Of a stretch of DNA of 64,000 nucleotides, positions 56,882 to 64,000 are shown piece by piece; within the stretch, counting starts at the first letter, position 1; each line of letters begins with the position of its first letter. Location: assembly GCA_022834735.1 (NCBI GenBank), contig BQKD01000001.1:1217659-1281658 (forward strand). Reading direction: 5' to 3'. Made by a program: the position numbers and the translations under genes. The notes below the pieces were generated by a model. That model did not search any database, was not told the origin of the DNA, and was given only the letters and a program-made list of their open reading frames with translations. The DNA comes from Erysipelotrichaceae bacterium OPF54 (GTDB taxonomy: Bacteria; Bacillota_I; Bacilli_A; Erysipelotrichales; Erysipelotrichaceae).

Positions 56882-56975
56882 ATTTTGTTTAATCAATCAA
56901 TATTCGAAGTGTTTTATGTCTGAGCCGGCATTAAAAACTATTTTAGAATAGAGGGGAATTAATCCTGGATTAGGT

Positions 56976-57094
56976 GATGTGGCGGAATGCAGAAGTCAAA
57001 GAACAATGCGTATAACCAAGAAGAAAAAGGGGCACTTGCTTGCGAGATGCATCTCACAGACAGGCGCCCTTTGCTATACGCTGTTCTATTTCCA
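56976..57094. mobile_element. IS66 3'-end remnant
   Basis: GGAATGCAGAAGTCAAAGAA to CTATACGCTGTTCTATTTCC matches the last codons of tnpC (WNAEVKEQCV), the terminator hairpin and most of the right end, with decay in the last bases. The rest of the copy is absent. Confidence 0.8.
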
Positions 57095-57264
57095 ACATAT
57101 TAATAAAAGCGCATTCCAATGGATATGCGCTCACACAGTATATCATGTTAGAAAGGTATTCCTATAACATGACAACCTCATTATAGGGATTGGAATTTCT
57201 TTTTTCAAGAACGTAATTATAGTGATGAATAGTATATTATGACAAAGCTTGCGGTGCAGAGGCA
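57095..57264. other. Non-coding gap between IS66 fragments
   Basis: It contains an inverted repeat, TTCCAATGGATATGCGCTC... and a later GGAATTTCTTTTTTCAAG stretch, with no gene of convincing length. I see nothing else. Confidence 0.35.
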
Positions 57265-57324
57265 CGGGTGAGAGTAATTTGCTGAAGCCCGGCTTTCTAG
57301 TCCACGGTACCAAGAAATAAACTG

Positions 57325-57669
57325 GATCGCATCGATCATGTGTACATCCGTCCCGGCTACACGGATCTGCGCAAAGGCATTGACGGCCTGTGCCTGCTGG
57401 TTCAGTCTTCCATGAAGCTGGACCCGCGTCAGAATATCCACTTTCTGTTCTGCGGCAGAAAGACTTCCACCATCAAAGGACTGCTTTGGGAAGAGGATGG
57501 GTTCATGCTCATCACCAAGCGTCTAGAGAATGGAAAGTTTCAATGGCCCAGAACAGAGGAAGAAGTCATTGCGCTGAGCGAGCAGGAACTCAGATGGCTG
57601 CTTGACGGCCTGAGCATCGTGCAGAAAAATGCGATTCGTCCAGCACGAAAACGTGCATATATTGTGTGA
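57325..57669 (+). pseudogene. tnpB: IS66 TnpB, N-terminally truncated (copy 4)
   Basis: Likeness starts at DRIDHVYIRPG; the first residues (MRFLDF) are lost in the tnpA-tnpB deletion. A GTG at 57340 would give 109 residues covering the main domain, so partial function cannot be excluded. Confidence 0.85.
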
Positions 57670-59315
57670 TGGAAAAGCCTTTTCAAGTGTGTTATAGTCG
57701 GGTCATGAAAGATGGTTACTTCGCACAGGACAACGGGTCCTCAACACAAATTGAAAAGCTTCTTGAGATCCTGATCGAACAGAATGAAAAACAGTCCGAG
57801 CAGATCGAGAAACAATCGGAACTGATCGAAAAGCTGTACGATCAGATCGAACAGAAAGACGAGATCATCCGCAAGCTTCAGAAGATGCTTTTCGGCCGGA
57901 AGAGCGAAAAGGCAGCCGCGCTTGAGATGATGGCCAATATGGAACCTCTGTTCACTATGGATTATCCGGAACCGAAACAGGAAGAACGTACGGGGACAGT
58001 CAAGGCGCATGAGCGCCGCCGCTGTCCGAACCGTACGGACGACCTGGACTCCTTTCCGCATGAAAAAGTGGTGATCGAAGCGACCGAAGAAGAAAAGAAA
58101 TGTCCATATTGCGGAGAAGAAATGATCAAGGTGGGCGAAGAGAAAGCGCACACGATCGTAAAGGTCCTCCCTGCGCAGATCATCATCGAAGACATTTATA
58201 CAGAAACCTACGCCTGCCCTGCCTGCATGAATGACGGGGAAGGCGTTCTTTATAAGACAGACGCGCCGGCCGCTTTGATCCCCGATTCTTTTGCGAGCGC
58301 GCAGGCCCTGGCCTATGTGGCCAACGAACGGTTTGTCAAAGGTGTGACCTATTACCGGCAGGAAAAGGAATGGAAGAGCTGGAAGCTTCCTGTGAGCCGA
58401 AGAACGATGTCCAACTGGGTGATGCTGGGATCGGAAAATTATTTCGAACCGCTGATTGAAAGGATGAAAAGCCACCTGCTGAAAGAGGAGTATATACACT
58501 GCGACGAAACGACCATCCAGGTCATGAAGGAAGAGGGGCGCAGGAATACGAACAAGTCGTATATGTGGGTGTACAGTTCGATACAGGAAAGCGAACATCC
58601 GATACGGCTGTTCGACTATCAGCCCGGAAGAGGCGGAAAGTATGCCGCGGATTATCTGGAAGGATTCGCAGGAATATTGATCACAGACGACTATGCCGGA
58701 TACAATCAGGTCGATCATGACGAAAGAGCACTGTGCTGGGCTCATGCCAGAAGGCATTTTGTAGATGCTCTGGAAGGCCTGAAGGAAGCAGCAGGATCCG
58801 TGTCAGTGAAGATACTTACACAGATCATGAAGATCTTCCGTATCGAAGCGAAGCTTCAGAAACTGAAGCCAAAAGAACGAAAAGAAGAAAGGATGCTGCG
58901 CGAAGGAGGGCTCGTGGAGCAGGTTTTCGTGTGCGCAAAAACAGCTTTGGCCACAGAAGGCTGGACAACCCAAAAGGAAAAACAGGCCCTGAATTATCTG
59001 GTAGATAACGAAGAAGGACTGAAGATTTATCTAAAAGACGGCAATGTACCGATGACCAATTCGTTATCGGAAAGAACGATCCGAAGCTTCGCGATCGGAC
59101 GGCGCAACTGGCTGTTCTCGGGAAGTCCGAGAGGAGCCCGAAGCTGCGGCGTACTGTATTCGGTCGTAGAAAGTGCGAAAGCCAACGGACTGGTACCGTA
59201 CAAATACATACTGTACGTGTTGGAAAAACTGAGGGGAAAGATCGGGCAGCTGAGTGACGAGATCCTTGATCAGATGATGCCGTGGAATGCAGAAGTCAAA
59301 GAACAATGCGTATAA
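57666..59315 (+). CDS. tnpC: IS66 transposase TnpC (copy 4), intact
   Basis: 549 residues: start MMEKPFQVCYSRVMKDGYFA, a coiled-coil leader (~30-75), a helix KMLFGRKSEKAA, the zinc ribbon CPYCGEEM...CPACMN (~145-175), the DDE core with HCDETTIQVMKEEGRRN and GILITDDYAGYNQ, then SLSERTIRSFAIGRRNW near the end. It is the reference for the three damaged copies. With tnpA gone and tnpB shortened it probably cannot move itself but may act on the other copies. Confidence 0.95.
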   Translation: MMEKPFQVCYSRVMKDGYFAQDNGSSTQIEKLLEILIEQNEKQSEQIEKQSELIEKLYDQIEQKDEIIRKLQKMLFGRKSEKAAALEMMANMEPLFTMDYPEPKQEERTGTVKAHERRRCPNRTDDLDSFPHEKVVIEATEEEKKCPYCGEEMIKVGEEKAHTIVKVLPAQIIIEDIYTETYACPACMNDGEGVLYKTDAPAALIPDSFASAQALAYVANERFVKGVTYYRQEKEWKSWKLPVSRRTMSNWVMLGSENYFEPLIERMKSHLLKEEYIHCDETTIQVMKEEGRRNTNKSYMWVYSSIQESEHPIRLFDYQPGRGGKYAADYLEGFAGILITDDYAGYNQVDHDERALCWAHARRHFVDALEGLKEAAGSVSVKILTQIMKIFRIEAKLQKLKPKERKEERMLREGGLVEQVFVCAKTALATEGWTTQKEKQALNYLVDNEEGLKIYLKDGNVPMTNSLSERTIRSFAIGRRNWLFSGSPRGARSCGVLYSVVESAKANGLVPYKYILYVLEKLRGKIGQLSDEILDQMMPWNAEVKEQCV

Positions 59316-59326
59316 CCCGAAAGAAA

Positions 59327-59372
59327 AAGGGCCCCTGTTTGCGAGAAGTATCTCACAGACAGGGGCCTTTAA
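59327..59372 (+). terminator. Terminator after tnpC (copy 4)
   Basis: GGGCCCCTGT and ACAGGGGCC form the same hairpin as at 8782-8825. On this strand only a short T-run follows; on the opposite strand the run is longer. Confidence 0.6.
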
Positions 59373-59399
59373 CTATACGCGGTTCTTTTTCCCGCTTAC

Positions 59400-59703
59400 T
59401 TTTGAAGTTATGCTCTTTGTTCTTGGACAGACTCATTCCAAGACTCAACTTATATAAGTTGAGATGAATAGATATCCGGTGAATTTTGATGTAAGGATTT
59501 GAAAGGCAATCTCATAACGTAGGAGGTTTAAATTCATTTTAATGAGAAGCGTTTATTATAAATATATCGTCACTTTCAAGTTGTGAATATTATGAGAAAA
59601 TAATATGAAGAAAGGGTATTTCCATATGAAAAAGTATAGATAATTTATTAAGAGAGAGACATAATAAATCTTATTTGTTTTAAGATATCTGGGGGTATTG
59701 ATA
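59400..59703. other. AT-rich leader of the acyltransferase gene
   Basis: It contains CTTATATAAG-rich palindromic sequence (CAACTTATATAAGTTG near 59446) and no open frame of note. A promoter for the gene at 59704 is likely here but I cannot fix one. Confidence 0.35.
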
Positions 59704-60789
59704 ATGAAGCATCGACGAGTTGATCTTGACGCAATGCGAATTATTGCGTGTTTTTTTGTAATATTTAATCATCTTCCTGGTTATAGCCTTTATGGTATAA
59801 CTGACTCACCTCTAAAGAGTTGGGTTTATATGATTCCTACAATGATCACCCGAATTAATGTACCAATTTTCTTTATGATATCTGGTACACTTCTGTTGAC
59901 TGACAAGCAGGAATCGTATAAAAAGATTATTCAAAAGCGATTTATGCGAATAATTTACGCTCTGGCGCTATTCACATTGATTCTATATCTAGTTTCAATT
60001 GGACAGCATCAGGTAAAGTGGAGTTTTTCACAATATCTTTGGTATCTCTTTGCCGAACCTATTGATATTGGAGGACGTGCATATTGGTATCTCTATTGTT
60101 ATTTGGGTTTCTTACTTCTGTTGCCGATTTTAAGAAGAATAACTAAGGGAATGACAAAGGCAGATTTTATTCTGTTACTGTCAGTACACTTCTTTTTTAG
60201 TTCGCTAATCCCAATTGTAAATATTATACTTACATCACATGGTATTGATAATATTGTTATTTCTCCTCATTTTTCTGAAGCTCTTGACCTTGCCCTTGAC
60301 AAAGTGATGTTCTATCCACTCATTGGTTATTACATTGATCATAGTATTGATTTAAAGAATACTAAGCCAAAACAAATTATTTTACTTTGTTTGTTCGGAA
60401 TTGCTGGAATTGTTGTGTCAAATATATGCACATATTATGAAGGTACGCACGGTGATATGATATTTACACAAAATTATGTGAGTTTATTTGATTACATATC
60501 AACAATCTGTGTATTTATTCTGATCAAGTATATATGTCTAAAGCATAATGGGTATATAGCACATCCTCATTTTGTAAAAACTGTTACGCTAATTGGAAGC
60601 CTGACATATGGAATCTATCTGATTGATCCTGTTTTAAAGAAACTCGTATATATTCCCTTCGAGACAATACTTGAACCATTTATGATTACATTTTTTGTAT
60701 CTATTTTATGGTGTCTAACGAGTATGATAATAGGTGGTCTGATCACCTTTGAATTGAATAAGGTTTCAATATTCAAGAAGATTTTTTAA
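59704..60789 (+). CDS. Acyltransferase-3 family membrane O-acyltransferase
   Basis: I take the ATG at 59704 after GGGGGT; 361 residues. It begins RRVDLDAMRIIACFFVIFNH, the family opening with its conserved arginine-aspartate and histidine, and has about ten membrane segments. ISGTLLLTDKQESYKKIIQK and RAYWYLYCYLGFLLLLPIL are typical. Such enzymes move acetyl or succinyl groups to exported glycans. It is a lone gene between IS remnants and may modify any of the glycans made here. Confidence 0.88.
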   Translation: MKHRRVDLDAMRIIACFFVIFNHLPGYSLYGITDSPLKSWVYMIPTMITRINVPIFFMISGTLLLTDKQESYKKIIQKRFMRIIYALALFTLILYLVSIGQHQVKWSFSQYLWYLFAEPIDIGGRAYWYLYCYLGFLLLLPILRRITKGMTKADFILLLSVHFFFSSLIPIVNIILTSHGIDNIVISPHFSEALDLALDKVMFYPLIGYYIDHSIDLKNTKPKQIILLCLFGIAGIVVSNICTYYEGTHGDMIFTQNYVSLFDYISTICVFILIKYICLKHNGYIAHPHFVKTVTLIGSLTYGIYLIDPVLKKLVYIPFETILEPFMITFFVSILWCLTSMIIGGLITFELNKVSIFKKIF

Positions 60790-61207
60790 TCTATGTTTTC
60801 TTGATATGCGAGTAAAAATTACATATATTGTCTATCTCAAATTTATATAGTAGAGCTATATATAAAACACAAATCCGCTATTAAAAGAAAAATGCCGAAA
60901 TCTAATAGGGTGCAAGGACAGTTTAAATAAAATGTGCCAGGTCAAGCGTTAAGCTTGGATAAGTCGGAGTAATCGAAACTGTTTTCAATCAATGGGAGAA
61001 GAATCAAAACATCAATTGATGTGAAGATCACTACTTTCTTATTTATCGACACCCAAATGCAAATGACGGAGTGAACAGTGTACCTGCATCGGTGTAAAGA
61101 GTGTAGGATGTCGCTCAAAACGGTGTATTTCCAACCCTCTTTTGCTGATCCTTTATTATCCAAATATATATGCACTCTTTGCTCCTTTCCAACTATGGTT
61201 GAGCTGT
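60790..61207. other. Stretch without a recognisable gene
   Basis: Short frames only, none with a ribosome site or known motif. The region leads into repeat and IS21-remnant sequence. Probably eroded mobile DNA. Confidence 0.4.
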
Positions 61208-61252
61208 AGGGGTAACCATAATCTTTTGGGGTTTGCCAAGAAATTTTGGGGT
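61208..61252. repeat. Partial copy 3 of the MITE-like element
   Basis: GGGGTAACCATAATCTTTTG and GGGTTTGCCAAGAAATTTTG reproduce the left ~45 bp of the elements at 33491 and 47703. The right half is missing. Confidence 0.65.
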
Positions 61253-61258
61253 CGAACT

Positions 61259-61425
61259 GCAAGATTGAACAAGTAGGAAAATACTTGTCAATATATATCT
61301 TACAGTCGGAGGCAAGATGAAAAGAAATGGACTTGTATGGCGGATCCGGTGGCTTTCGCCACCGTTTTTAGTGGACTTATTTTAGCGGATTGAGTAGCCT
61401 TCGAATCACGTAATATCCAACTTTT
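61259..61425. repeat. IS21-leader direct repeat, left copy
   Basis: About 165 bp shared, with small indels, with 63010-63172 in the same direction: CAAGTAGGAAAATACTTGTC, ATATATCTTACAGTCGGAGG, AAGAAATGGACTTGT and CCAGTGGC-type hairpins. At the other copy it is the leader of the istA remnant. Confidence 0.75.
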
Positions 61426-61474
61426 ACGAAAATCCGAATCATGAGCTGATCGCAGCCATGAAATCATAGAACAG

Positions 61475-62016
61475 ATGATTTCTGCAGAATATGATCTGCG
61501 TTTCTCCAAAAAGATCAATAAGCTAATCAGAAGATGCCTTATACGCTATCCCGAAGACGTGATCGAAGAACGCAAAAACCTGATCATAACTGGACTGACA
61601 GGAGTTGGCGAGGCCTATATGGCCTGCGCATTGGGAATGGCAGCAATCCATCAATTCATGAACATGTACTACACATCAGCCAATATGATGATCATGGAAC
61701 TGCAGAAAGCTGAACGCCAGGGAACGATCCTTGATGAATTGAAAGAACTGGTAAAATTCGACTTGATCATAATCGATGATTTTGGACTGATGAATCTTGA
61801 TCTGAATGCATGCCGCAATCTTTTCTAGCTCATAAGCGAGCGGGAAGGAGCTCGATCATGATCGTTTCACAGATTCCTGTAGCGAACTGGTACGATCTTT
61901 TTCAAGAAGCAACTTTCGCAGATTCCTTTCTGGATCGGATCTGCCATAAGGCATATCGACTGGACTTCAACGGAGAAAGTCTGATAAAGAAGATCCATAA
62001 AACTGAACTTGAATAA
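61475..62016 (+). pseudogene. istB: IS21-family ATPase IstB remnant
   Basis: The N-terminus is missing. NLIITGLTGVGEAYMACALG corresponds to Walker A GxxGxGKT, with the lysine lost. FDLIIIDDFGLMNLDLNA is Walker B. A TAG at ~61826 replaces the expected codon in LFELISEREG, and an extra base then shifts the frame. The rest (SSIMIVSQIPVANWYDLFQE, FLDRICHKAYRLDFNGES) is typical IstB. Dead. Confidence 0.88.
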
Positions 62017-62088
62017 AACGGGTACCACCTTCAGTGCCTGTTCCGCTTTCAGCGACGTACGTTCCGTTTAGAACGATAACGTGTTCCG

Positions 62089-63014
62089 TTATGCCGATAT
62101 ATGCAAAGACCTTGTATTGAATTTTTCCAATTCTTTTAGAATGGCCTGGTTTAGATCATCAAATGAATAAAACTTCCTATTTCTGAGCTTCCCGACAATA
62201 GCTGCCGTACAGTCTCCGACAGTGCATTCCACTGCTGCTTTGTCCTTTGGCTTGCGGACCCTGGTAGGAATGATCGTTGTGCCATAATGATCCGCCATTT
62301 CCTGATAGGATTTATCCAAGACGGGCTCTTCATATTTTTTATGTGATATCACTCCGGTCTTTAGATTATCAGGAACCAGAAGCCGGGTTGTCCCATCAAA
62401 ATAGTGATAGGCTTGAATATGGCAGTCGATCCAATCACTGATTTTCATACTAGGACATGCCTGTACATAACTATACATACTGAAAGGAAGGGTCGCTTCG
62501 AACAAGTAAGCCGGAATCATTTCGCCGGTATATTGATCATAAACGGCCATTCGGGTCCCATTCCAATCCACCATTAATTTATCGCCAGGCTTATGATTGA
62601 TATGCATGGTAAGATTATGCTTATTAACAAATTCCCGATACTTTTTACAGAAGTAACTGTACTGATAAAAAGGAATTCCGGACATTCGACAGGCTTCTGC
62701 ATATTCTTCCCATAACAGTTTGATCGTCGTGCCGGGTTTCAGCAGTTCCTTATGGACATATTCAAAATCAGGCTGCTTGATTGATAGATTGATTTTTAAA
62801 TCTTCATCAAATAATAACTTTTGAATATCGAGTTCGCTAAGGTCTTTGATTGAAGACCAGCAGATTTTTTTGAGTCAGCCGTATTGAAAATTTTCCTGAT
62901 CGTATCTCTAGAAATTTTCAATGATACAGAAATCTGCCGCTGACTATAGTTCTGGGAACGCATTCTCAAAACATTTTTAACATCTCGCAAAAAAAAAATA
63001 CCTCCTGACTGCAA
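62089..63014 (-). pseudogene. istA: IS21-family transposase IstA remnant
   Basis: The N-terminal helix-turn-helix (MRSQNYSQRQISVSLKISRD, 62796-63000) and the catalytic part (62089-62685) are in different frames. DKLMVDWNGTRMAVYD and LLVPDNLKTGVISHKKYE hold the two aspartates, and RKPKDKAAVECTVGDCTAAI the glutamate region. The C-terminal third is missing. It points toward the istB remnant, so the two are convergent and not one normal istA-istB pair. Confidence 0.87.
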
Positions 63015-63172
63015 GATAGAACAAGTACGAAAATACTTGTCAATATATATCTTACAGTCGGAGGCTAGAGGATAATCGAAAAGAAATGGACTTGTTTAGC
63101 GGATCCAGTGGCCTTCGCCACTGTTTCAAGTGGACTTATTTTAGCGGATTAAGTGGCCTTGGAATCACGTAA
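63010..63172. repeat. IS21-leader direct repeat, right copy, with promoter-like sequence
   Basis: It matches 61259-61425. Reading toward istA, TTGACA and TCTATC are spaced by 17 nt. Between them lies AAGTATTTTCGTACTT, an inverted repeat that could be an operator. Confidence 0.65.
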
Positions 63173-63296
63173 TATTCATATAGTCACGTGCTGTTTGATC
63201 GCTAATATCGTATTCTTCAGCTGCTTGATAACGAGTGATTTCACCGTTATAAATTCTTCGGCCGATATCCAATCGTTGTTCTTTTGTATATTTCAT
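63165..63296 (-). pseudogene. IS3-type OrfA N-terminal fragment
   Basis: From an ATG at 63296 with ACAGGAGGATTACC upstream, a 43-residue frame reads KYTKEQRLDIGRRIYNGEIT and RYQAAEEYDISDQTARDYM, the helix-turn-helix of an IS3/IS150 OrfA. It then runs into the IS21-leader repeat and stops. The remainder of the gene is gone. Confidence 0.75.
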
Positions 63297-63574
63297 GGTA
63301 ATCCTCCTGTCCATTTAGAGGTTGACTATGTTCACATATCTAATTATCGTGACTAATTATATATTATCTGTGTCCAAAAATTACCCCCTCTATGTCCAAA
63401 ATTAGTTTACCACTTCAATTTCACAATGAAGCGTCTTTTCTATTCTATATAAGGTTATAATCCCCATTTTTATTTTTAGTCTATTTGAAGTTTCATGGAA
63501 TTTTATAATTATATTAGTATAATAATTACTGTAAGAAAAAGAAATTTTTATAAAGTAAAAGGAGAGAAAGGCTT

Positions 63575-63849
63575 ATGAAGTTAAAAAAATTAAAATTAAG
63601 AATTTTAGAATTCTTAAAGATTTTGACTTGGATATTGAAGACGATTTATTTCTTATTTTGGGAAAAAATAATTGTGGGGAAACTTCACTATTAGCGATTT
63701 TAGAAAAATTTATTTGTTCCCAAAGATCTTCTAATTCGTTTTCTTATCATGATTTTAATTGTGATTTTCGGAAAATATTATTTGAATCAATCAAAGATAT
63801 TACCGTACCTATTGGAGGGACTGAGAGAAAAGATCAAACAACTGAATGA
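63575..63849 (+). pseudogene. Second OLD/AAA-type ATPase, N-terminal remnant
   Basis: The ATG at 63575 has AAAGGAGAG upstream, but the frame stops early. One base more in the A7 run near 63584 would restore MKLKKIKIKNFRILKDFDLD, followed by LFLILGKNNCGETSLLAILE. This is an ABC/OLD-type N-terminus, except that Walker A has E where the lysine of GKNNCGKTS should be. Likeness ends after ~90 residues at a stop. Probably dead twice over. Confidence 0.75.
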
Positions 63850-63933
63850 CTAGATCTTAGATTAAGGGAGGACATAGAATGCGAAAGTCAAAGAACGATT
63901 CGAAAAAGGCGTTAAAATAAAGGAAGGATGAAT

Positions 63934-64000
63934 ATGAAGTTTACTATAGAAAATAGTGATTTTTTAAATTTATTTTATAGCAAATTGCAAGAATATTGTG
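63934..64000 (+). CDS. Unidentified gene, start only
   Basis: AAGGAAGG precedes an ATG at 63934; the visible residues are MKFTIENSDFLNLFYSKLQE. Twenty-two codons are too few to name a family. The gene runs off the right edge. Confidence 0.5.
   Translation, partial: MKFTIENSDFLNLFYSKLQEYC

Larger units (their letters stand above)
57265..59399 (+). mobile_element. IS66-family element (copy 4), left end decayed
   Basis: The left part (57265-57324) is a degenerate trace of tnpA (TTGCTGAAGCCCGGCTTTCT vs TTGCTGAAGTCCGCCTTCCT) fused by deletion at GGATCG to codon ~6 of tnpB. From there to the right end at 59399 (GGTTCTTTTTCCCGCTTAC) the copy is well preserved, with the only uninterrupted tnpC in the window. 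Confidence 0.87.

Noticed and set aside
60942-61262. 106-codon minus-strand frame before the IS21 remnants
   Set aside because: Its start lies in the MITE-like repeat, no ribosome site, and the sequence resembles no protein family I know.
63879-63906. Short likeness to the tnpC 3' end (GAATGCGAAAGTCAAAGAAC)
   Set aside because: Only about 25 bases with mismatches; may be an IS66 vestige, but too short to claim.

Overview
The window is a low-GC Firmicutes surface-glycan region, heavily broken up by mobile DNA. I infer an Erysipelotrichales-like gut or oral bacterium from three things: AT-rich capsule cargo beside a moderate-GC backbone, a LytR-CpsA-Psr ligase, and phosphocholine genes together with a very large choline-binding-type protein. 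The taxon is an inference from gene content.

Layout. 1-5301 is the end of a glycan cluster: Wzy end, Wzx, an alpha/beta-hydrolase-like protein, an acetyltransferase-glycosyltransferase fusion and a sulfotransferase. 5437-6244 is a dead IS630-like element, followed by an AraC regulator. 7380-14921 is an OLD-family (ATPase-TOPRIM) nuclease gene split by an IS66 element, which is itself split by a 3.3-kb TGT/ACA-ended transposon. Both insertions have clean target duplications, and both broken genes rejoin in frame. 15068-19954 is a GDP-mannose/GDP-fucose operon (gmd, fcl, manC, phosphomannomutase). 20649-21907 is a two-gene AbiTii-type module whose proteins share an 'NNF...IQQG' motif; this is the best candidate for a little-described defence system. 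22053-33479 is a second glycan cluster: LCP ligase, five glycosyltransferases, LicD, a UDP-sugar dehydrogenase, Wzy and Wzx.

33491-36500 holds a short inverted-repeat element, a damaged IS66 copy and IS ends. 36486-40469 (minus strand) is a choline operon: a helix-turn-helix/nucleotidyltransferase/choline-kinase fusion, LicC and a BCCT transporter. Divergent from it, 40708-47480 encodes a choline-binding-repeat protein that was about 1,722 residues long before an IS1380-family element split it. With LicD at 26856, the window holds choline uptake, activation, transfer to glycan, and a protein predicted to bind the product.

47575-48905 is a group II intron tail, invaded by the small repeat element and followed by a truncated IS66. 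49171-56881 is a third glycan cluster: a glycosyltransferase, a formyltransferase-like gene with a doubtful 5' end, a WbpB/WbpD/WbpE/WbpA-type set for a diacetamido uronic acid, and a third Wzx. 56976-59399 is IS66 sequence with an intact tnpC. 59704-60789 is an acyltransferase-3 O-acetyltransferase. 60790-64000 is a graveyard of IS21 and IS3 remnants, a decayed second OLD-like ATPase and the start of an unidentified gene.

Overall, three flippases and two polymerases point to at least two, probably three, surface polysaccharides with fucose-, uronate- and phosphocholine-type decoration, on DNA reshuffled by IS66 copies. No rRNA, tRNA or CRISPR array was seen.
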